A stretch of 64,000 nucleotides of DNA from Symbiodinium natans (taxonomy: Eukaryota > Sar > Dinophyceae > Suessiales > Symbiodiniaceae). Location: assembly GCA_905221605.1 (NCBI GenBank), contig CAJNDS010000756.1:1-64000 (forward strand), read 5' to 3'. How positions within the stretch are numbered: the first letter of the stretch is position 1; every line of letters starts with the position of its first letter. Below are positions 51,880 through 61,718 of this stretch, one piece after another. The translations under genes were made by a program, and so were the position numbers. The notes beneath the pieces are model-generated. The model was not told the origin of the DNA and ran no database searches. It worked only from the letters and a program-made list of their open reading frames with translations.

Positions 51880-54800
51880 CTACTTCTTGGGCTTCTTCTC
51901 CAGCGCCGCCACGCGGGCCTGCAGCCCCTGGCAGACTCGCCACAGGACGCAGCACATTCGGCTGTAATCGAGGGTGACGAGGTCCCCGAGCTCCTGGTCC
52001 ACGAGCTTGCCGCACAGGGATTGGCCCACAGCTCCCGTCTCCTGGACCTCGTTCGCGATGAAGCCGAGCGTGCGCTTCTGGCTGCCCTGGGTCCGCCTGT
52101 ACCACTTGGGCACCACGGCGTCGAAGACCTGCTGCAGCTCCTCGAGCCCCGCGGACTCCACGTCGTGCTTCAGCTTCTCGTCCGAGAGGTTCTGGAAGCC
52201 ATAATTGGCAATGCATTCGCCATCGTTTGCTCCGCCCGTGTTGCTCTCCACGACAAAGTTCGCCGGCCCCGCCGAGGAGGTGCGCAGGAAGATGGCCTGA
52301 TTCGGTGCGAAAAGCTGCACGCCCCCGGCCGAGGCGGCCTCCAGCTCCCCTTCGCCCGAGCCGCACTCCAGCCTGAGCTTTGCGTTGCCGACGGGCGCGA
52401 GGTTGACGACCTCCGCCGTCACGTCCCCGCTGTTCGCGGTGGCCACGACCCGCAGGTCCCCCTGCGCCTGCACGCCCGTGCTGCCACCGATGAGGTCCAG
52501 GTACGCGGGGCTCGAGACGATGCCGTTGTCTGCTCTGATGGCGGAAGCGGTGTAGAGAACGGAGTTGAGGTAGGTGCCTTGCGTGCCGCCAGTGACCGTG
52601 AGATAGTCGTCAGTGGGCCTGGCCTTCACGGTGGGCGCCCTCAGCTCCGTGGAGAGCTCCACGCTGCCCGAGGTAACGGTGCCCAACACGTCCAGCGCCC
52701 CGTTGACGACGGTGCCTCCCGAGCCGCCAGTGATAGTGAGCTGCGTGTCCTGGGCGCGTGTGGAGATGGCGTTGGTCACGAGCCCCGTGGCGGTGCCCGT
52801 CGCGTCGTCGATGTAGAGCTCCGTGTCCACGCGCAGCCTCGGGGCCACCGTGTGCACCTCCGACGTGGCGAAGGTGCAGAGGCTCTGGTCCGCTTGGTCC
52901 ATGACACGCACGGAGACGGTGCCCGACTTCAGGTTGAGGAACTGATTGGTCGGGAGCAGGGGCTCCACCGTGTCCGCCTGGAGGCTGCCGGCCGTGGCGA
53001 TGCCCAGGCTGCTGTCGGCGAAGATGCGGCCCATGGTCAGCATGTTGACACCCGTCTTGAGGCTGAAGAGCGTGGAGGACAGGTCAGCCACGGCGGCCCC
53101 GTTGCTGGCCTCGAACTCGATGCCCAGGCTGCCGCCCCGCAGCGTCAAATAATCGGCGGTGTTGGCGCGCACGTCGTTGACCAGCAGGGGGTCCGACGGG
53201 GGCGCCCCCGCCAGCGCGTAGCGTGAATCCGATTCGCTCTTACTGTAGCAGTCGCAGGTCAGCTGCACCGTCGCGGAGTTACCCAAGATCAGGTTCGCCC
53301 CCAGGGGTGCCTGCGGCAACAACGACCTTATGATTCTCGGCGTGAAGTTGTCTAGCACCAGGGGGATTATTTGTCCCCCGGACGTGTTCCCGTTGACGGG
53401 AAAATAGCGGGAGTCGAGAGGCGCGTAGTCGGTGTTTGAGAGGTATCGCCCATCCGACTCGCTCTTGGAGTTGGCGTCGCAGGTCAGCTGCACCGTGGCC
53501 TGGTTGCCGAGGATCAGGTTCGCTCCCAGGGGTGCCTGCGGCAACAACGACCTTATGATTCTCGGCGTGAAGTTGTCTAGCACCAGGGGGATGATTTGCC
53601 CCCCTGAAGTGTTCCCGTTCACTGGAAAATACCTGGTGTCCCCCTGGGCCTCGGTGAGGAGCCCCGAGGAGCTGATCTGGCTCGCGATCTCCGCCGAGGT
53701 CTGGCCTTGGTCCCAGTAGTTGGTCAGCTCCGAGGCGATGGAGCTGTCGATGTCGGCCTGCGTGGCGTACTGCGAGACGTTGAGCGCGTCCACGGCGCTC
53801 GAGATCTGCGCGTTCACCTCGGCCTGCGTGTACGTCTCGCTCTGGTCGTAGGCCTGGCAGTCGATCTGCAGGGTGTTCCCCGAGTTCTGGAGCGTTGCCA
53901 CCAGTGGCCCGGCGAAGTGCAGGTTGCGCAGGGCCTGCCCCGTCAGCAGCTCCCAAACGGTGTTCCCGCCCCAGGCGGGGGCGTTGGTCACCTCGTAGTA
54001 CGACGCGAGCGCGATGCTGATCTCGTTGAGGATCGGCGCCTGGAGCCCGGTCCACGGGACGTAGGCGCTGAGGTCGATGCCGCCCACGGCCGCGGCGATG
54101 GCGGCGTCCGTTTGTGCGCTGTCGTAGTAAGCCGCCAGGGCTGATGTGATGGCTCCGTTGGTTTCGCTGCTCGTGTAATAGCTTCCCAGGGTGGCCAACA
54201 CCCAGGACTCGCTGGCCAAGGGAGCCAGGAGGGCATTGACCTCTCCCTGCGTGTAGGCGTCGCAGGCCAAGGACAGCGTGAAGTTGTCGTTCTCGAGGGT
54301 GACGCTCAGGGGCGCGTTGAAGTGAAAGTTGCGGATGGTATTGGTGCCCAACAGCAGGTCCCAGGTGATCTCCCCGGGCCAGGCCTGGGCGTTGGCGAGG
54401 TTCGTGCCCCCTCCCGTGGTCAGCGCAGCCAGCGCGGAGTTGAGCGCGTCGATGGCCGACTGCAGGCTCGTCTCGGAGGCCGACAGGTCCGCGGCCGTGG
54501 CGAAGGGCCCCGCGCCCTGGAGGGCCAGGATCTCCGCGTCGTGCCCGTCCAGGCGCGCGTCTCGCACTGCCAGGAAAGCGTTGAGCCCCGCGGTGTCGGT
54601 GTAAGCTGCGAGGGCCGTGGCGAGCGCCGCCGCAACGTCGGCAGCCGACTGGAAGCCCGCTGCCTGCAGCGTCGCCAGGGCCGCCTCGGCGGTGCCCAAC
54701 CTCCCGTCTCGGATGGCCAACGCAGCACCTGCTGCACGTAAGGAAGAAGCGCCGTCGCGATGAGCTGCGAGACGTCCGCGGGCGTGGTGCGCAGGGCCAC

Positions 54801-55424
54801 CAGGCTGTTCAGCCCGCTGGTGTCGGTGTAGGGGAGCAGGGCTGTGGCGATGGCCTGGGAGACGTCGGCGGCTGTTTGTCGAGCCGCCACGTCGAGGGCC
54901 AGCTGGTCCTGCGTGCTCTTGAGAGCATAGGTCGAAGCCTGGGCGAGCGTCGCGTTGTTGGCCGAGGCGATGGCCGAAGACATGCCCGCGTTGGTCGGAT
55001 GATTCGCGAGCTTCAGGTCCACGGAGGCGGGCGTGCTCTTGGAGTTGACGTCCAGCTGCAGCGCGTCGAGGGCCGACTGGTTGGCCTTCCCCGCCAGCCC
55101 CGTCGTGAGGCTGGTGCTCAGGCTTGTGATGCTGGAAGCGTTGGCCGCTATGGATCCTTCTGCTGCTGCCAGGTCCGCTGCCAGAGCGTAGGGGGTCAGA
55201 TCGGGGGGCGGGGGAATGGCCGCCACCTGGGTCTGCAGCGCGGCCACGGCGGCCGAGTTCGCTCCGATGGCCGCGGTGTTGCGGGTGGTCGTCTCCAGCG
55301 GCGTGTACTGAGACAAAATGGTCGCGACCTGGCCAGCCGTGACGCCGGTCACCTCTATCGTGGCCATGGGCGTTTGTCCATCGTCGAGCGCATTCCCCGT
55401 AATGGTGCTTGAGAAGAGTGACAT
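51880..55424 (-). CDS. Giant fibre-like protein with C-terminal S74 chaperone; one frame break
   Basis: About 1180 codons. It starts MSLFSSTITGNALDDGQTPM, with ATG inside CAATAAATG. It is Ala/Ser/Thr-rich with many repeated short segments (for example YTDTSGLN / YTDTAGLN), then beta-rich repeats. A 75-codon unit at 53276-53414 and 53501-53640 is duplicated (NGNTSGGQIIPLVLDNFTPR). The end is a Peptidase_S74 intramolecular chaperone: LSDEKLKHDVESAGLEELQQ, KWYRRTQ, TLGFIANEVQE, then a coiled-coil-like tail. In phage and algal-virus tail fibres this domain helps trimerise and cleaves itself off at the Ser of SDxxxK. Frame changes once near 54735 (CAGCAGGTG), so one base is lost there or the gene is broken. 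Confidence 0.75.
53276..53640. repeat. Internal duplication in the fibre gene, 225-bp offset
   Basis: About 140 bases are repeated (53276-53414 and 53501-53640) with the same core TGCGGCAACAACGACCTTAT. The offset is 75 codons, so the frame is kept. Confidence 0.9.
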
Positions 55425-56315
55425 TTATTGTACCGCCCGGGACACGGTCCGGGCCACCACGTCCCACTCCTCCGCCACGGCGGGCAGCTCGCTGTCCTCG
55501 GCCGCCCGGTCGTAGAAGAGGAAGAGCCGCTGGAACGGCCGCTCCGGGCTCCTCCTGCAGCAGCCTGTGCAGGAGCTCCAGGAGCTTCGAGTGCCGCGCG
55601 TTCTTGGCGGTGCGAACCGTCCGGCCCGCGACCTTAAAGGGGTCGGGGTTGTACCTCACCACCGCCAGCTTGTGCTGGCTGCCCAGCGCGACGCTCGCTG
55701 CCATGTCGAAGTCTCGGCGCACGTCGCAGCTGGGGTCCTGGTGGGAGTGCTGGTTCTCGTCCACCTCCAGGATGATGGCGCCCCAGGATGCGTAGAGCAC
55801 GAAGTCTGCGAAGGCGCGGGCCGTTTCGACTCCAGCCCGCAGCCGCGGAAGGGCAGGTGGTGCTGGTACTCGAAGATGAGGCCCGCCTTGGACAGGAGCT
55901 GGTGCACCTCCAGCTCCTTGCCTTTGGTCAAGGCTTTGGGATTGTCGGTGTGAGCAGAGCACATGTGTATCCGAAGATTGGCCGCCGTGGAAAACTTTTG
56001 ATTCGGCTGGCAAAGCTCGCAGGTCCAGTCGTTGCAGTCGCGGCACGAATGCTTGTGCCGCCCGTGCGGGCAGAAGCTACTGCCGCCGCACTCCCTGCAG
56101 CGTGCCTTTTGCCGCCCGTGCGGGCAGAAGCTACTGCCGCCGCAGTCGCGGCACTGTGCCTTTTGCCGCCCGTGCGGGCAGAGGTTGCTGCCGCCGCACT
56201 CCTTGCAGCGGCAGTGCTGCCGTCCATGTGGACAAAGGCCCTTGCCGCCACAGTCCCTGCAGTAGTACTGGTCGCGCCCGTGCGGGCACTTCTTGGCTGG
56301 CTTGCGCACCGCCAT
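55425..56315 (-). CDS. CPHGR-repeat zinc protein fused to a nuclease-like domain; two frame breaks
   Basis: Begins MAVRKPAKKCPHGRDQYYCR. Five 19-residue units of CPHGRxxxxCRDCGG type (residues 10-100) are followed by a C2H2-like finger (CELCQ...HMCSAH) and GKELEVHQLLSKAGLIFEYQ. After a frame break near 55825, ARAFADFVLYASWGAIILEV and DENQH continue, a PD-(D/E)xK/Vsr-like arrangement (D...EVDExQ). A second break near 55535 leads to a third frame ending SRAVQ and TAA at 55425-55427. Similar Cys-repeat plus nuclease proteins occur in algal and giant viruses. The stop is directly followed by the fibre ATG (TAAATG). Confidence 0.7.
56040..56300. repeat. 57-bp coding repeats
   Basis: Five units containing TGCCGCCCGTGCGGGCAGA encode the CPHGR zinc modules. 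The most similar neighbours (56100-56190) differ by only a few bases, pointing to recent expansion. Confidence 0.85.
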
Positions 56316-56321
56316 GGCTGA

Positions 56322-56400
56322 TTGGTTTGACCTCTACAGGCGAAGCCCCGCCCGCTGCCGCAGAGCCAGATCCGAGCCGATGGGGGTTTGAACGAGCTCT
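56322..56400 (-). promoter_or_regulatory. Promoter-like block of the zinc-finger/nuclease gene
   Basis: Transcript sense: GTTCAAACCCCCATCGG, then CGGGCGGGGCTTCGCCTGTA, GAGGTCAAACC, and the ATG 10 bases on. It shares the CGGGCGG, CGCCT and TCAAAC parts with the blocks of proteins A and B but has GTAGAG in place of TATACT. Confidence 0.45.
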
Positions 56401-56440
56401 TTCTACGGGCGCCCAGCGGAAAAGCGCCGGGGCGAACGCG

Positions 56441-57658
56441 CTAGTCGAGGCTCGACACGCCCGCCGAGCTCAAGGTGACCAACTGGTAGGAAACAAGGTG
56501 GAGGAAGCATTGGTCGACCCGGTCTGGCTCCATGCGGTCGAAGCTGAAGCGGCAGAGGTCGCCGGAGCGCGTCGAGATGCCGGACAGGGGGTGGCGGGGC
56601 ACCCGCTCGACGGGATACGCAGCGACGAACTGGTCGTTTCCGTAGAGGTTGTCTCGGATCCGCATGTTTCTGACCTTGCTGTCGTAGGTGCCCGCCATGA
56701 TCTCCAGGAAGTGGAAGTGGTCCGCGATGCTCTCGTTGGCCACCCTGGGAAATTGGAGCGCCCCGAGCTGCAGCTGGCTCTTCAAGTTGCGGTTGTCGTT
56801 GTTGCCCGCGTACTCGAAATTGTCCACGTGGTCCTCGGTCGTCTTGTTGAACGTAACGAAGGCGCCCAATAGCTTCGTGAAGGCGCGGGCGACAGTGACG
56901 TTGTAGCTGGTGGACCCGGCGGGGACGCTCGACAGTTGGCTGTGCATTGTAGGGAACGCGAAGATCAAACTGCGGCCGCTGGTCATGATGCGCTGGAAGC
57001 TCTCGCGGAGGGCCGAGTCGAGCGTGACTTGCGAGGCGTACAGAGACACGCTCTCCACTGTGTAGTCCTTGCTCGCGCTGATGCCGCGGGCCCCGTCGTT
57101 CGGGTCGGCGAAGGTGATCTGGAGAACGAGGTTTAACTCGGGCGGGAGGAGCTTCTGACAATTGAAGATCCCTATGAGGTGCGGGCTCATGAGCACGTGC
57201 CGGGAGCCCGACTGCGCGATCTCGAAGGCGTGGCCCCCGCCGTCCGCCAGGAAGCCCATGATGTGCTTGTTGAGCCACCACTCCTCGTTTTTCAGCAGGC
57301 TGTAGAGGTACGAGCAGCGCCCGTAGTAGGAGATGTCCTCGATGCGGGTGCCGTTGGCAAAGACCTCCACGCGGTTAATGAGGCAACTGGGATCCGGCGA
57401 GGACAGCTGCAGCGTGCCCGTGGTGCTGTTGTTGCGCACCGTGAAGGCGAGCTTCACCGACTCCGGGTCGATGAAGTCCATGCCGCTCGTGAGCGGGATG
57501 CGACAGACTCGGCTCGTGGTGGGCGTGAAGGTGCTCAGCGAGCTCGGATAGTAACGCACATCTTTTCGACTCTGAACGTAATTCACGTTCGACGTCGCCA
57601 GTTTGTAGTCCAGACTCTGGACGAGCTCGTCGTTCACGGCAGCAGTCACCTGCTCCAT
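56441..57658 (-). CDS. Major capsid protein, double jelly-roll type
   Basis: 405 codons, intact. The N-terminus is MEQVTAAVNDELVQSLDYKL. A PSSLSTFTPTTSRVCRIPLT strand region follows, then DPSCLINRVEVFANGTRIED and ISYYGRCSYLYSLL, a pattern (F/R-V-x-V-x-x-NG-x-x-IEDI) typical of Polinton/PLV major capsid proteins. The second half has ITFADPNDGARGISASKDYT, and the C-terminus RFSFDRMEPDRVDQCFLHLV then SYQLVTLSSAGVSSLD, matching the last strands of the fold. The product would form the virion shell. Its length is at the short end for the family. It starts nine bases after the preceding gene's stop. Confidence 0.75.
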   Translation of the reverse strand: MEQVTAAVNDELVQSLDYKLATSNVNYVQSRKDVRYYPSSLSTFTPTTSRVCRIPLTSGMDFIDPESVKLAFTVRNNSTTGTLQLSSPDPSCLINRVEVFANGTRIEDISYYGRCSYLYSLLKNEEWWLNKHIMGFLADGGGHAFEIAQSGSRHVLMSPHLIGIFNCQKLLPPELNLVLQITFADPNDGARGISASKDYTVESVSLYASQVTLDSALRESFQRIMTSGRSLIFAFPTMHSQLSSVPAGSTSYNVTVARAFTKLLGAFVTFNKTTEDHVDNFEYAGNNDNRNLKSQLQLGALQFPRVANESIADHFHFLEIMAGTYDSKVRNMRIRDNLYGNDQFVAAYPVERVPRHPLSGISTRSGDLCRFSFDRMEPDRVDQCFLHLVSYQLVTLSSAGVSSLD

Positions 57659-57667
57659 GGTTTACTT

Positions 57668-58745
57668 CTACCGAAAGATTTCACGCGGCCTCCGGCTCGC
57701 TCGCGCTGCGAAGCGCCTCGAAGGACGGGGGCGGCGCGGCGCGGGACCTCCCTGAGGCTTGACGCTGCATCCGAGGCCGGGAGGAGTCGCTGCCCGAGGA
57801 CTGCGCCAGGGGAGCGGGAGCCCCGTCGGGAAGCGCGTGGGCCTCGCGGGACGTGCCTGTACCCGCGGCGGAGGCTGGGCTCGCCGTTGGAGGCCTTGTG
57901 GCGGCTCCGATTCGTCCTCGGTGTCCATGCGGAAGTACTGTGTCCTAGGGCGTTGCCGTGAGGCCTGCGGATCCCGGAGCCGGAAGTGTTGAGGGTTTGA
58001 ATGTCGGGAGCGGAGCTGGGCCGGGAAGCGTCCGTGTCGGTTCCGCCTCGCCCGCCCCAGCCCATCAGGTGCTCGGCCGCCACCATGCCTCCGTGCAGCG
58101 CCCACGCGGTGCCCACCAGCGCTGCCCCCGCGCCCGCCACGGCCAGGCCTCCCGCAGCCGCTCCCACCGTGGCGGCCACGGGCAGCGCGGCCTCTCCGGC
58201 GGCGGCCAGCCCGGAGCCGATGGCCGCGAGCGCGCCTCCTCCCGCCTCCCCCGCCGCTGCAGCTTCCGCGGCCCCCGCCGCCGCCTCCGCCGCTGAAGCG
58301 AAGCCCTCGGTCGCCTCCGCCTCGGCCATCTGCTGGCTCATGAACTGCTCGATGTCGCGGGCCGCCGCCCGCTCCACCTCCTGCGCCCGCTGCCCCGCCC
58401 GCTCCAGGAGAGGCTCCACCTCCGAAGGCCTGCCTATCACTTGTGGTGGAGCGACCTCGTCGGGCGGGGGCGCCAGGCCCTCGGGCACGCGGGGGATGCG
58501 CAGGTTCCGGTCGATCCAGTTGCGCCCCCTCCGCGCTGCGTTGTGAGGTCTGCTCCGTGCCCCGCGATGGCGGAGGCGGAGCCCGCCAGCCCCGCCGCAG
58601 CTCCCGCCGCGGCTTCGGCCTGCTGCAGCCTGCTCAGGAAGCTCGGCGCCGGCGGCGGCTGAAACCCGTCGTTTCTCAGAGCCTGGCCTGGGTCCACGGC
58701 ACCAAAGTCAGAATCGCTCCATGGTCGTGTGGGGCAACGGCGCAT
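57668..58745 (-). CDS. Ala/Gly-rich, membrane-active-looking virion protein; two frame breaks
   Basis: Frame 1 starts MRRCPTRPWSDSDFGAVDPG and continues QPPPAPSFLSRLQQAEAAAG. After a break in a G-run near 58530, frame 2 reads WIDRNLRIPRVPEGLAPPPD and ARDIEQFMSQQMAEAEATEG. Long Ala/Gly stretches follow (AAAAGEAGGGALAAIGSGLA, VAATVGAAAGGLAVAGAGAA) that could insert in membranes. After another break near 57970, a Pro/Arg-rich tail (MDTEDESEPPQ, RPREIFR) ends just before the capsid gene. Position and composition recall minor or membrane-penetration proteins of adeno- and PLV-type virions; this is an inference. The start overlaps the upstream gene by 38 bases. Confidence 0.5.
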
Positions 58746-58920
58746 CGCTCACGGGCTCGCTGCTCTCGGGGTAGTCAGTCAACCAAAAATGTGAGGAGGT
58801 CAGGATGGATGCGTTGCGGTTGGGATAGGTGATGGGCAGCGGCTCTCCTTCGGCGATGTGGCCCAGGACCTGCGAGTAGGACGGCCGCACGCGGAAGCCG
58901 TGCGCGCGCCGCTCCTCCAT
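58708..58920 (-). CDS. Small viral protein, 70 aa
   Basis: Starts MEERRAHGFRVRPSYSQVLG and ends PHTTMERF. Pro/Tyr/Ser-rich middle (ITYPNRNASILTSSHFWLTD). The ATG is directly joined to the previous stop in AGTAAATGG. No family recognised. The tight junctions on both sides make it likely to be real. Confidence 0.55.
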   Translation of the reverse strand: MEERRAHGFRVRPSYSQVLGHIAEGEPLPITYPNRNASILTSSHFWLTDYPESSEPVSDAPLPHTTMERF

Positions 58921-59211
58921 TTACTTAAGCATGACCCGCAGGCCCCGCTTACCCAGGTAACTCAGCTCGCTGGCTCGCTGCACCGCCTCGCACAGGTAGC
59001 TCTGGACCTCCCGGGTCCGCGTGTCGTACCGCAGGGCCACGCGACGCGGCGTCGTCCAGCGGCGCTTCAGCAAGCCCAGGATCTCCTCGCCCTCCTCGTG
59101 CTCCTCCAGCTCATGCTCGAAGGCCAGGGGGATCTCCACGTCCTCGGACGCCAGCGTCCACACGCCGTCTCGAAGCACTAGCAACAACAGCGTTCGCAGC
59201 AACAGCTCCAT
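58921..59211 (-). CDS. Small viral protein with hydrophobic N-terminus, 96 aa
   Basis: MELLLRTLLLLVLRDGVWTL could be a signal anchor. An acidic part (FEHELEEHEEGEEILGLLKR) and a mixed domain (RRVALRYDTRTREVQSYLCE) follow. It ends RVMLK, stop TAA, and the next gene's ATG follows at once. Unknown function. Confidence 0.55.
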   Translation of the reverse strand: MELLLRTLLLLVLRDGVWTLASEDVEIPLAFEHELEEHEEGEEILGLLKRRWTTPRRVALRYDTRTREVQSYLCEAVQRASELSYLGKRGLRVMLK

Positions 59212-59214
59212 TTT

Positions 59215-59547
59215 TTACATGAGCCCCCCATAGGCTCCTGACTCGGACGTGTTCCGCCCGCCCGCTACGTCCCCGGCCATCCTGCGCACGCCCGCCCGCT
59301 CGGCGGGGGCCCACCTCAGCTGGGGGACCCTGCGGTTTATGGCGTCCGTCATGCGCCCCAGCTCGTCGGCGTAGGACTCGCCCTCCTGGCGCTGCCGCCG
59401 CTCCGCCAGCCACTTGTTGAAGGCCTGGGCGTCGATGAGCTGCTGGTAGCGCTTGTGCAAGAACGGGGTCAGGTTGTAGCTCGGATAGTGTTTGTGAAAG
59501 GCCCGCAGCATCGCGGGCTCGTTGCGCCGCTCCGGATACGGCATCAT
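59215..59547 (-). CDS. Small viral protein, 110 aa
   Basis: MMPYPERRNEPAMLRAFHKH then YPSYNLTPFLHKRYQQLIDA, a helical FNKWLAERRQRQEGESYADE, and a Gly-rich end (ESGAYGGLM). Either of the two ATGs may be used. Three bases (AAA) separate its stop from the next ATG (TAAAAAATG). Unknown function; the aromatic/basic head is consistent with a small structural protein. Confidence 0.55.
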   Translation of the reverse strand: MMPYPERRNEPAMLRAFHKHYPSYNLTPFLHKRYQQLIDAQAFNKWLAERRQRQEGESYADELGRMTDAINRRVPQLRWAPAERAGVRRMAGDVAGGRNTSESGAYGGLM

Positions 59548-59558
59548 CTTTTAGATTA

Positions 59559-59845
59559 TCAGATATCCATGCTGTTTGCCATCAGGAGCTCGTGGAAGCG
59601 GTCGGCGCGGGAGAGCTGCCGGGCCCGGCGGGCCTCCGAGGGCGTCATTCTGACGGGCCGCTCAAGGGTGACGGGCTGCTCCAACGGCTGTGCCGAAGGC
59701 CGTGCGGCGCCGGTTTGGGTTCTTCCGAAGGCCGTGCCGCAGGCTCCTCCGAAGGCCGCTCCTCGGGCTCGTTCGCCGAAGGCCGTGCGGCGGGCTCCTC
59801 CGAAGGCTCCAAAGGCCGCTCGGGCTCATTCGCGGGCTCCTCCAT
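59559..59845 (-). CDS. Glu/Pro-repeat viral protein, about 95 aa; one frame break
   Basis: Begins MEEPANEPERPLEPSEEPAA with repeated PSEEPAARPS / NEPEERPSEEP units. The frame changes near 59715 (ACCCAAACC) and continues with the same repeat type (AARPSAQPLEQP). It ends in a basic helix EARRARQLSRADRFHELLMA then NSMDI and TGATAA. The continuation of the repeat across the break shows that the shift is recent or an assembly error. The ATG is in GGTAAATGG, right after the penton stop. Unknown role. Confidence 0.5.
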
Positions 59846-60817
59846 TTACCTTTCCCAATCTAGAAAAATCGCGAAGCTCACCGAGGTCCCGCGAGTGTTG
59901 ACCACCTCGCCGTCCAGGTCGGTGAGGCGGAAGCGCAGGTAGCGCAGCGTGATGGGGCCGTGGAGGTTGACGAAGTGGCCCTCGTCCGTCCTGCTGTGGA
60001 GGACGTGGCCCACGCCGCGATCCACGATTATCTTGGCAACGATGTCGGAACCCAGGGGGCCGAGGATGTGCTCGCGCGCGGCCAGGGCGGGGCATCTGAG
60101 GTACAGGGACTCAAAGGGAGCCATCTGCACAAAGGCGAAAATTTGTTGGGCACCCGAGATGAAGCTGGGACCCAGGAGGTGATTGATGCTCTCGGGCCTG
60201 GTGGACGACACGCCCAGCGGGTAGCCCGGGCCGTTGGGGAAGGTGACGCGCAGCTCCTGGTTGTTGAGGATCACTCGGTTCCCGTCGTAGGCGACCTGAA
60301 TCTCGTTCGTCGAAGCGACGTACGTGGCCGCCGCGTAGTTGCTCGAGATCCACGCGGCTAACCGCTCGCCGGTGTAGGCGCCCGTCGGCAGCTGGGCGTA
60401 GTGCAGCGTGCCGCCCGACACGTCGTGCCAATAGAGGTAACTGCCACGGTCCGTGGAGAGGAAGGCGTCGGCCACGCGGATCTTGTGCACCGCCAGCTTC
60501 GCGCCCGAGTCGATGTGCAGCGTCTCGCCCAAGTCGATCTCGAAGTCACTGTCGGTGCCAGAAACGCGCTTCCGCGAGTCGATGTAGATCGTGCTCATGC
60601 CTCTTTTCTTTCTCCGGCGGAAAAGCCCGCGGCGCGCCGAGAACTCGCTGGCCGCCGACTCGTCCGAGACCTGCCGGGGCCTCTCTGGCGGTGGCCAATA
60701 GCGGCTCGGGTCGTAGACGTTGCTGGTCGTGCAGCAGCGCACGTTGGAACATTCACTTTCACAGATCGGCCCGCCCCCGAGAAGCTTGGCTGTGATCTGC
60801 GACAGGAGCTGGCCCAT
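59846..60817 (-). CDS. Penton-like minor capsid protein, single jelly-roll
   Basis: 323 codons if the first ATG is used; it overlaps the ATPase gene by 59 bases. A second start (60598, MSTIYIDSRKRVSGTDSDFE) would remove a Cys/Arg-rich head (CESECSNVRCC, RRRKKR). The body is beta-rich: IDLGETLHIDSGAKLAVHKI, YLYWHDVSGGTLHYAQLPTG. The end, GPITLRYLRFRLTDLDGEVV then SVSFAIFLDWER, is the usual last part of Polinton/PLV penton proteins. It would fill the fivefold vertices of the shell and anchor the fibre. Intact. Confidence 0.65.
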   Translation of the reverse strand: MGQLLSQITAKLLGGGPICESECSNVRCCTTSNVYDPSRYWPPPERPRQVSDESAASEFSARRGLFRRRKKRGMSTIYIDSRKRVSGTDSDFEIDLGETLHIDSGAKLAVHKIRVADAFLSTDRGSYLYWHDVSGGTLHYAQLPTGAYTGERLAAWISSNYAAATYVASTNEIQVAYDGNRVILNNQELRVTFPNGPGYPLGVSSTRPESINHLLGPSFISGAQQIFAFVQMAPFESLYLRCPALAAREHILGPLGSDIVAKIIVDRGVGHVLHSRTDEGHFVNLHGPITLRYLRFRLTDLDGEVVNTRGTSVSFAIFLDWER

Positions 60818-61577
60818 CGTCGATCACAAACCTTTGTTCGAACCGCACATGGAAGGCCTCGCTTTTGGGCTTCAGGAAGTATATGAAGAGGAAGCTGTAG
60901 GGCTCCCGGGTCGCCTCGTGGTAGAGGGCCAGCAGCTCGTCCTTGGAGAGGAGCGCGCTCAGCTCCTCTATGACCGCCTGGAGCTCGAGGGCGTTTCGGA
61001 GCCGCCACACGCACATAAACTGCAGGTTGACACGAATGCAGTTGGACACGACGCGGAGCTTCTGGCAACTGATGAACGTGCTGATCTGCAGGTGGCGGCC
61101 GAGGCAGAGGAGCGTGTCGAGTGCACCCTCTCCATTTCGCTTGTGGAGTTCGGGTTGGTCACTGAAATCATCGACTAAAATGCAGACGCCGTACAGCTTT
61201 TTGAGTCCAAGTTCCTTACTCTTCTTCGTGATCCGGCGCTGCTGCTCGATGATGTTCCTAATGGCCCCTTCGTCCCACGTGTCGAAGAGCACCTTCTCGC
61301 GCTCCATGTTCACGCCCATCTCCTCCTCGATGAACTTGATCACGGGCTTCCACGCGTCGTCGATGTGAATCGAAGGCGAGAAACAAAACAGTCTTTCCCA
61401 CACGGACTCACCGCTGGCCGTGCGGTACTGCTCGAGCAGCATGCTTATGAGAGCCACCGTCTTGCCCGATTTCGAGGGGCCCAGCAGCATGCCTGTGCAA
61501 GGCACGCGGGGGACGATCGGGTCTCTGGGTTGCTTGACTTCGAAATGGGGAGTTGGAAAGACCTTGATCTTGCCCAT
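60759..61577 (-). CDS. A32/FtsK-HerA-type genome-packaging ATPase
   Basis: 272 codons from MGKIKVFPTPHFEVKQP. Walker A GPSKSGKT at residues 33-40, Walker B YGVCILVDDFSD with Asp136/Asp137, and the downstream sensor stretch ISTFISCQKLR with Gln172. This is the packaging ATPase shared by Polintons, PLVs and nucleocytoplasmic large DNA viruses, which pumps DNA into the capsid using ATP. The frame is open upstream for another 139 codons; part of that (FRELLQNDWTRRARSCASRI) looks protein-like and could be a non-ATG extension or exon. Intact. Confidence 0.9.
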   Translation of the reverse strand: MGKIKVFPTPHFEVKQPRDPIVPRVPCTGMLLGPSKSGKTVALISMLLEQYRTASGESVWERLFCFSPSIHIDDAWKPVIKFIEEEMGVNMEREKVLFDTWDEGAIRNIIEQQRRITKKSKELGLKKLYGVCILVDDFSDQPELHKRNGEGALDTLLCLGRHLQISTFISCQKLRVVSNCIRVNLQFMCVWRLRNALELQAVIEELSALLSKDELLALYHEATREPYSFLFIYFLKPKSEAFHVRFEQRFVIDDGPAPVADHSQASRGRADL

Positions 61578-61718
61578 TGCTTTTCCATAATGCCCGGTAA
61601 CACTGGTACAGCCCTGGGCACATTCTTTTCTTACCAGGCAGCGCACCGCCTCCTTGAGCTGGGTAATCCGGCTCGCACACGAGCGGGCGCGCCGCGTCCA
61701 GTCGTTCTGCAGCAGTTC

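Noticed and set aside
51865-53226. A 453-codon plus-strand frame opposite the fibre gene
   Set aside because: Antisense shadow of the S74 fibre; composition (His/Arg/Gly/Val) follows from the opposite strand.
55425-56046. Fibre gene starting at 56046 as a single 1388-codon protein
   Set aside because: The upstream part belongs to the nuclease domain in its shifted frame; the fibre has its own ATG in CAATAAATG at 55424 with good sequence from there in another frame.
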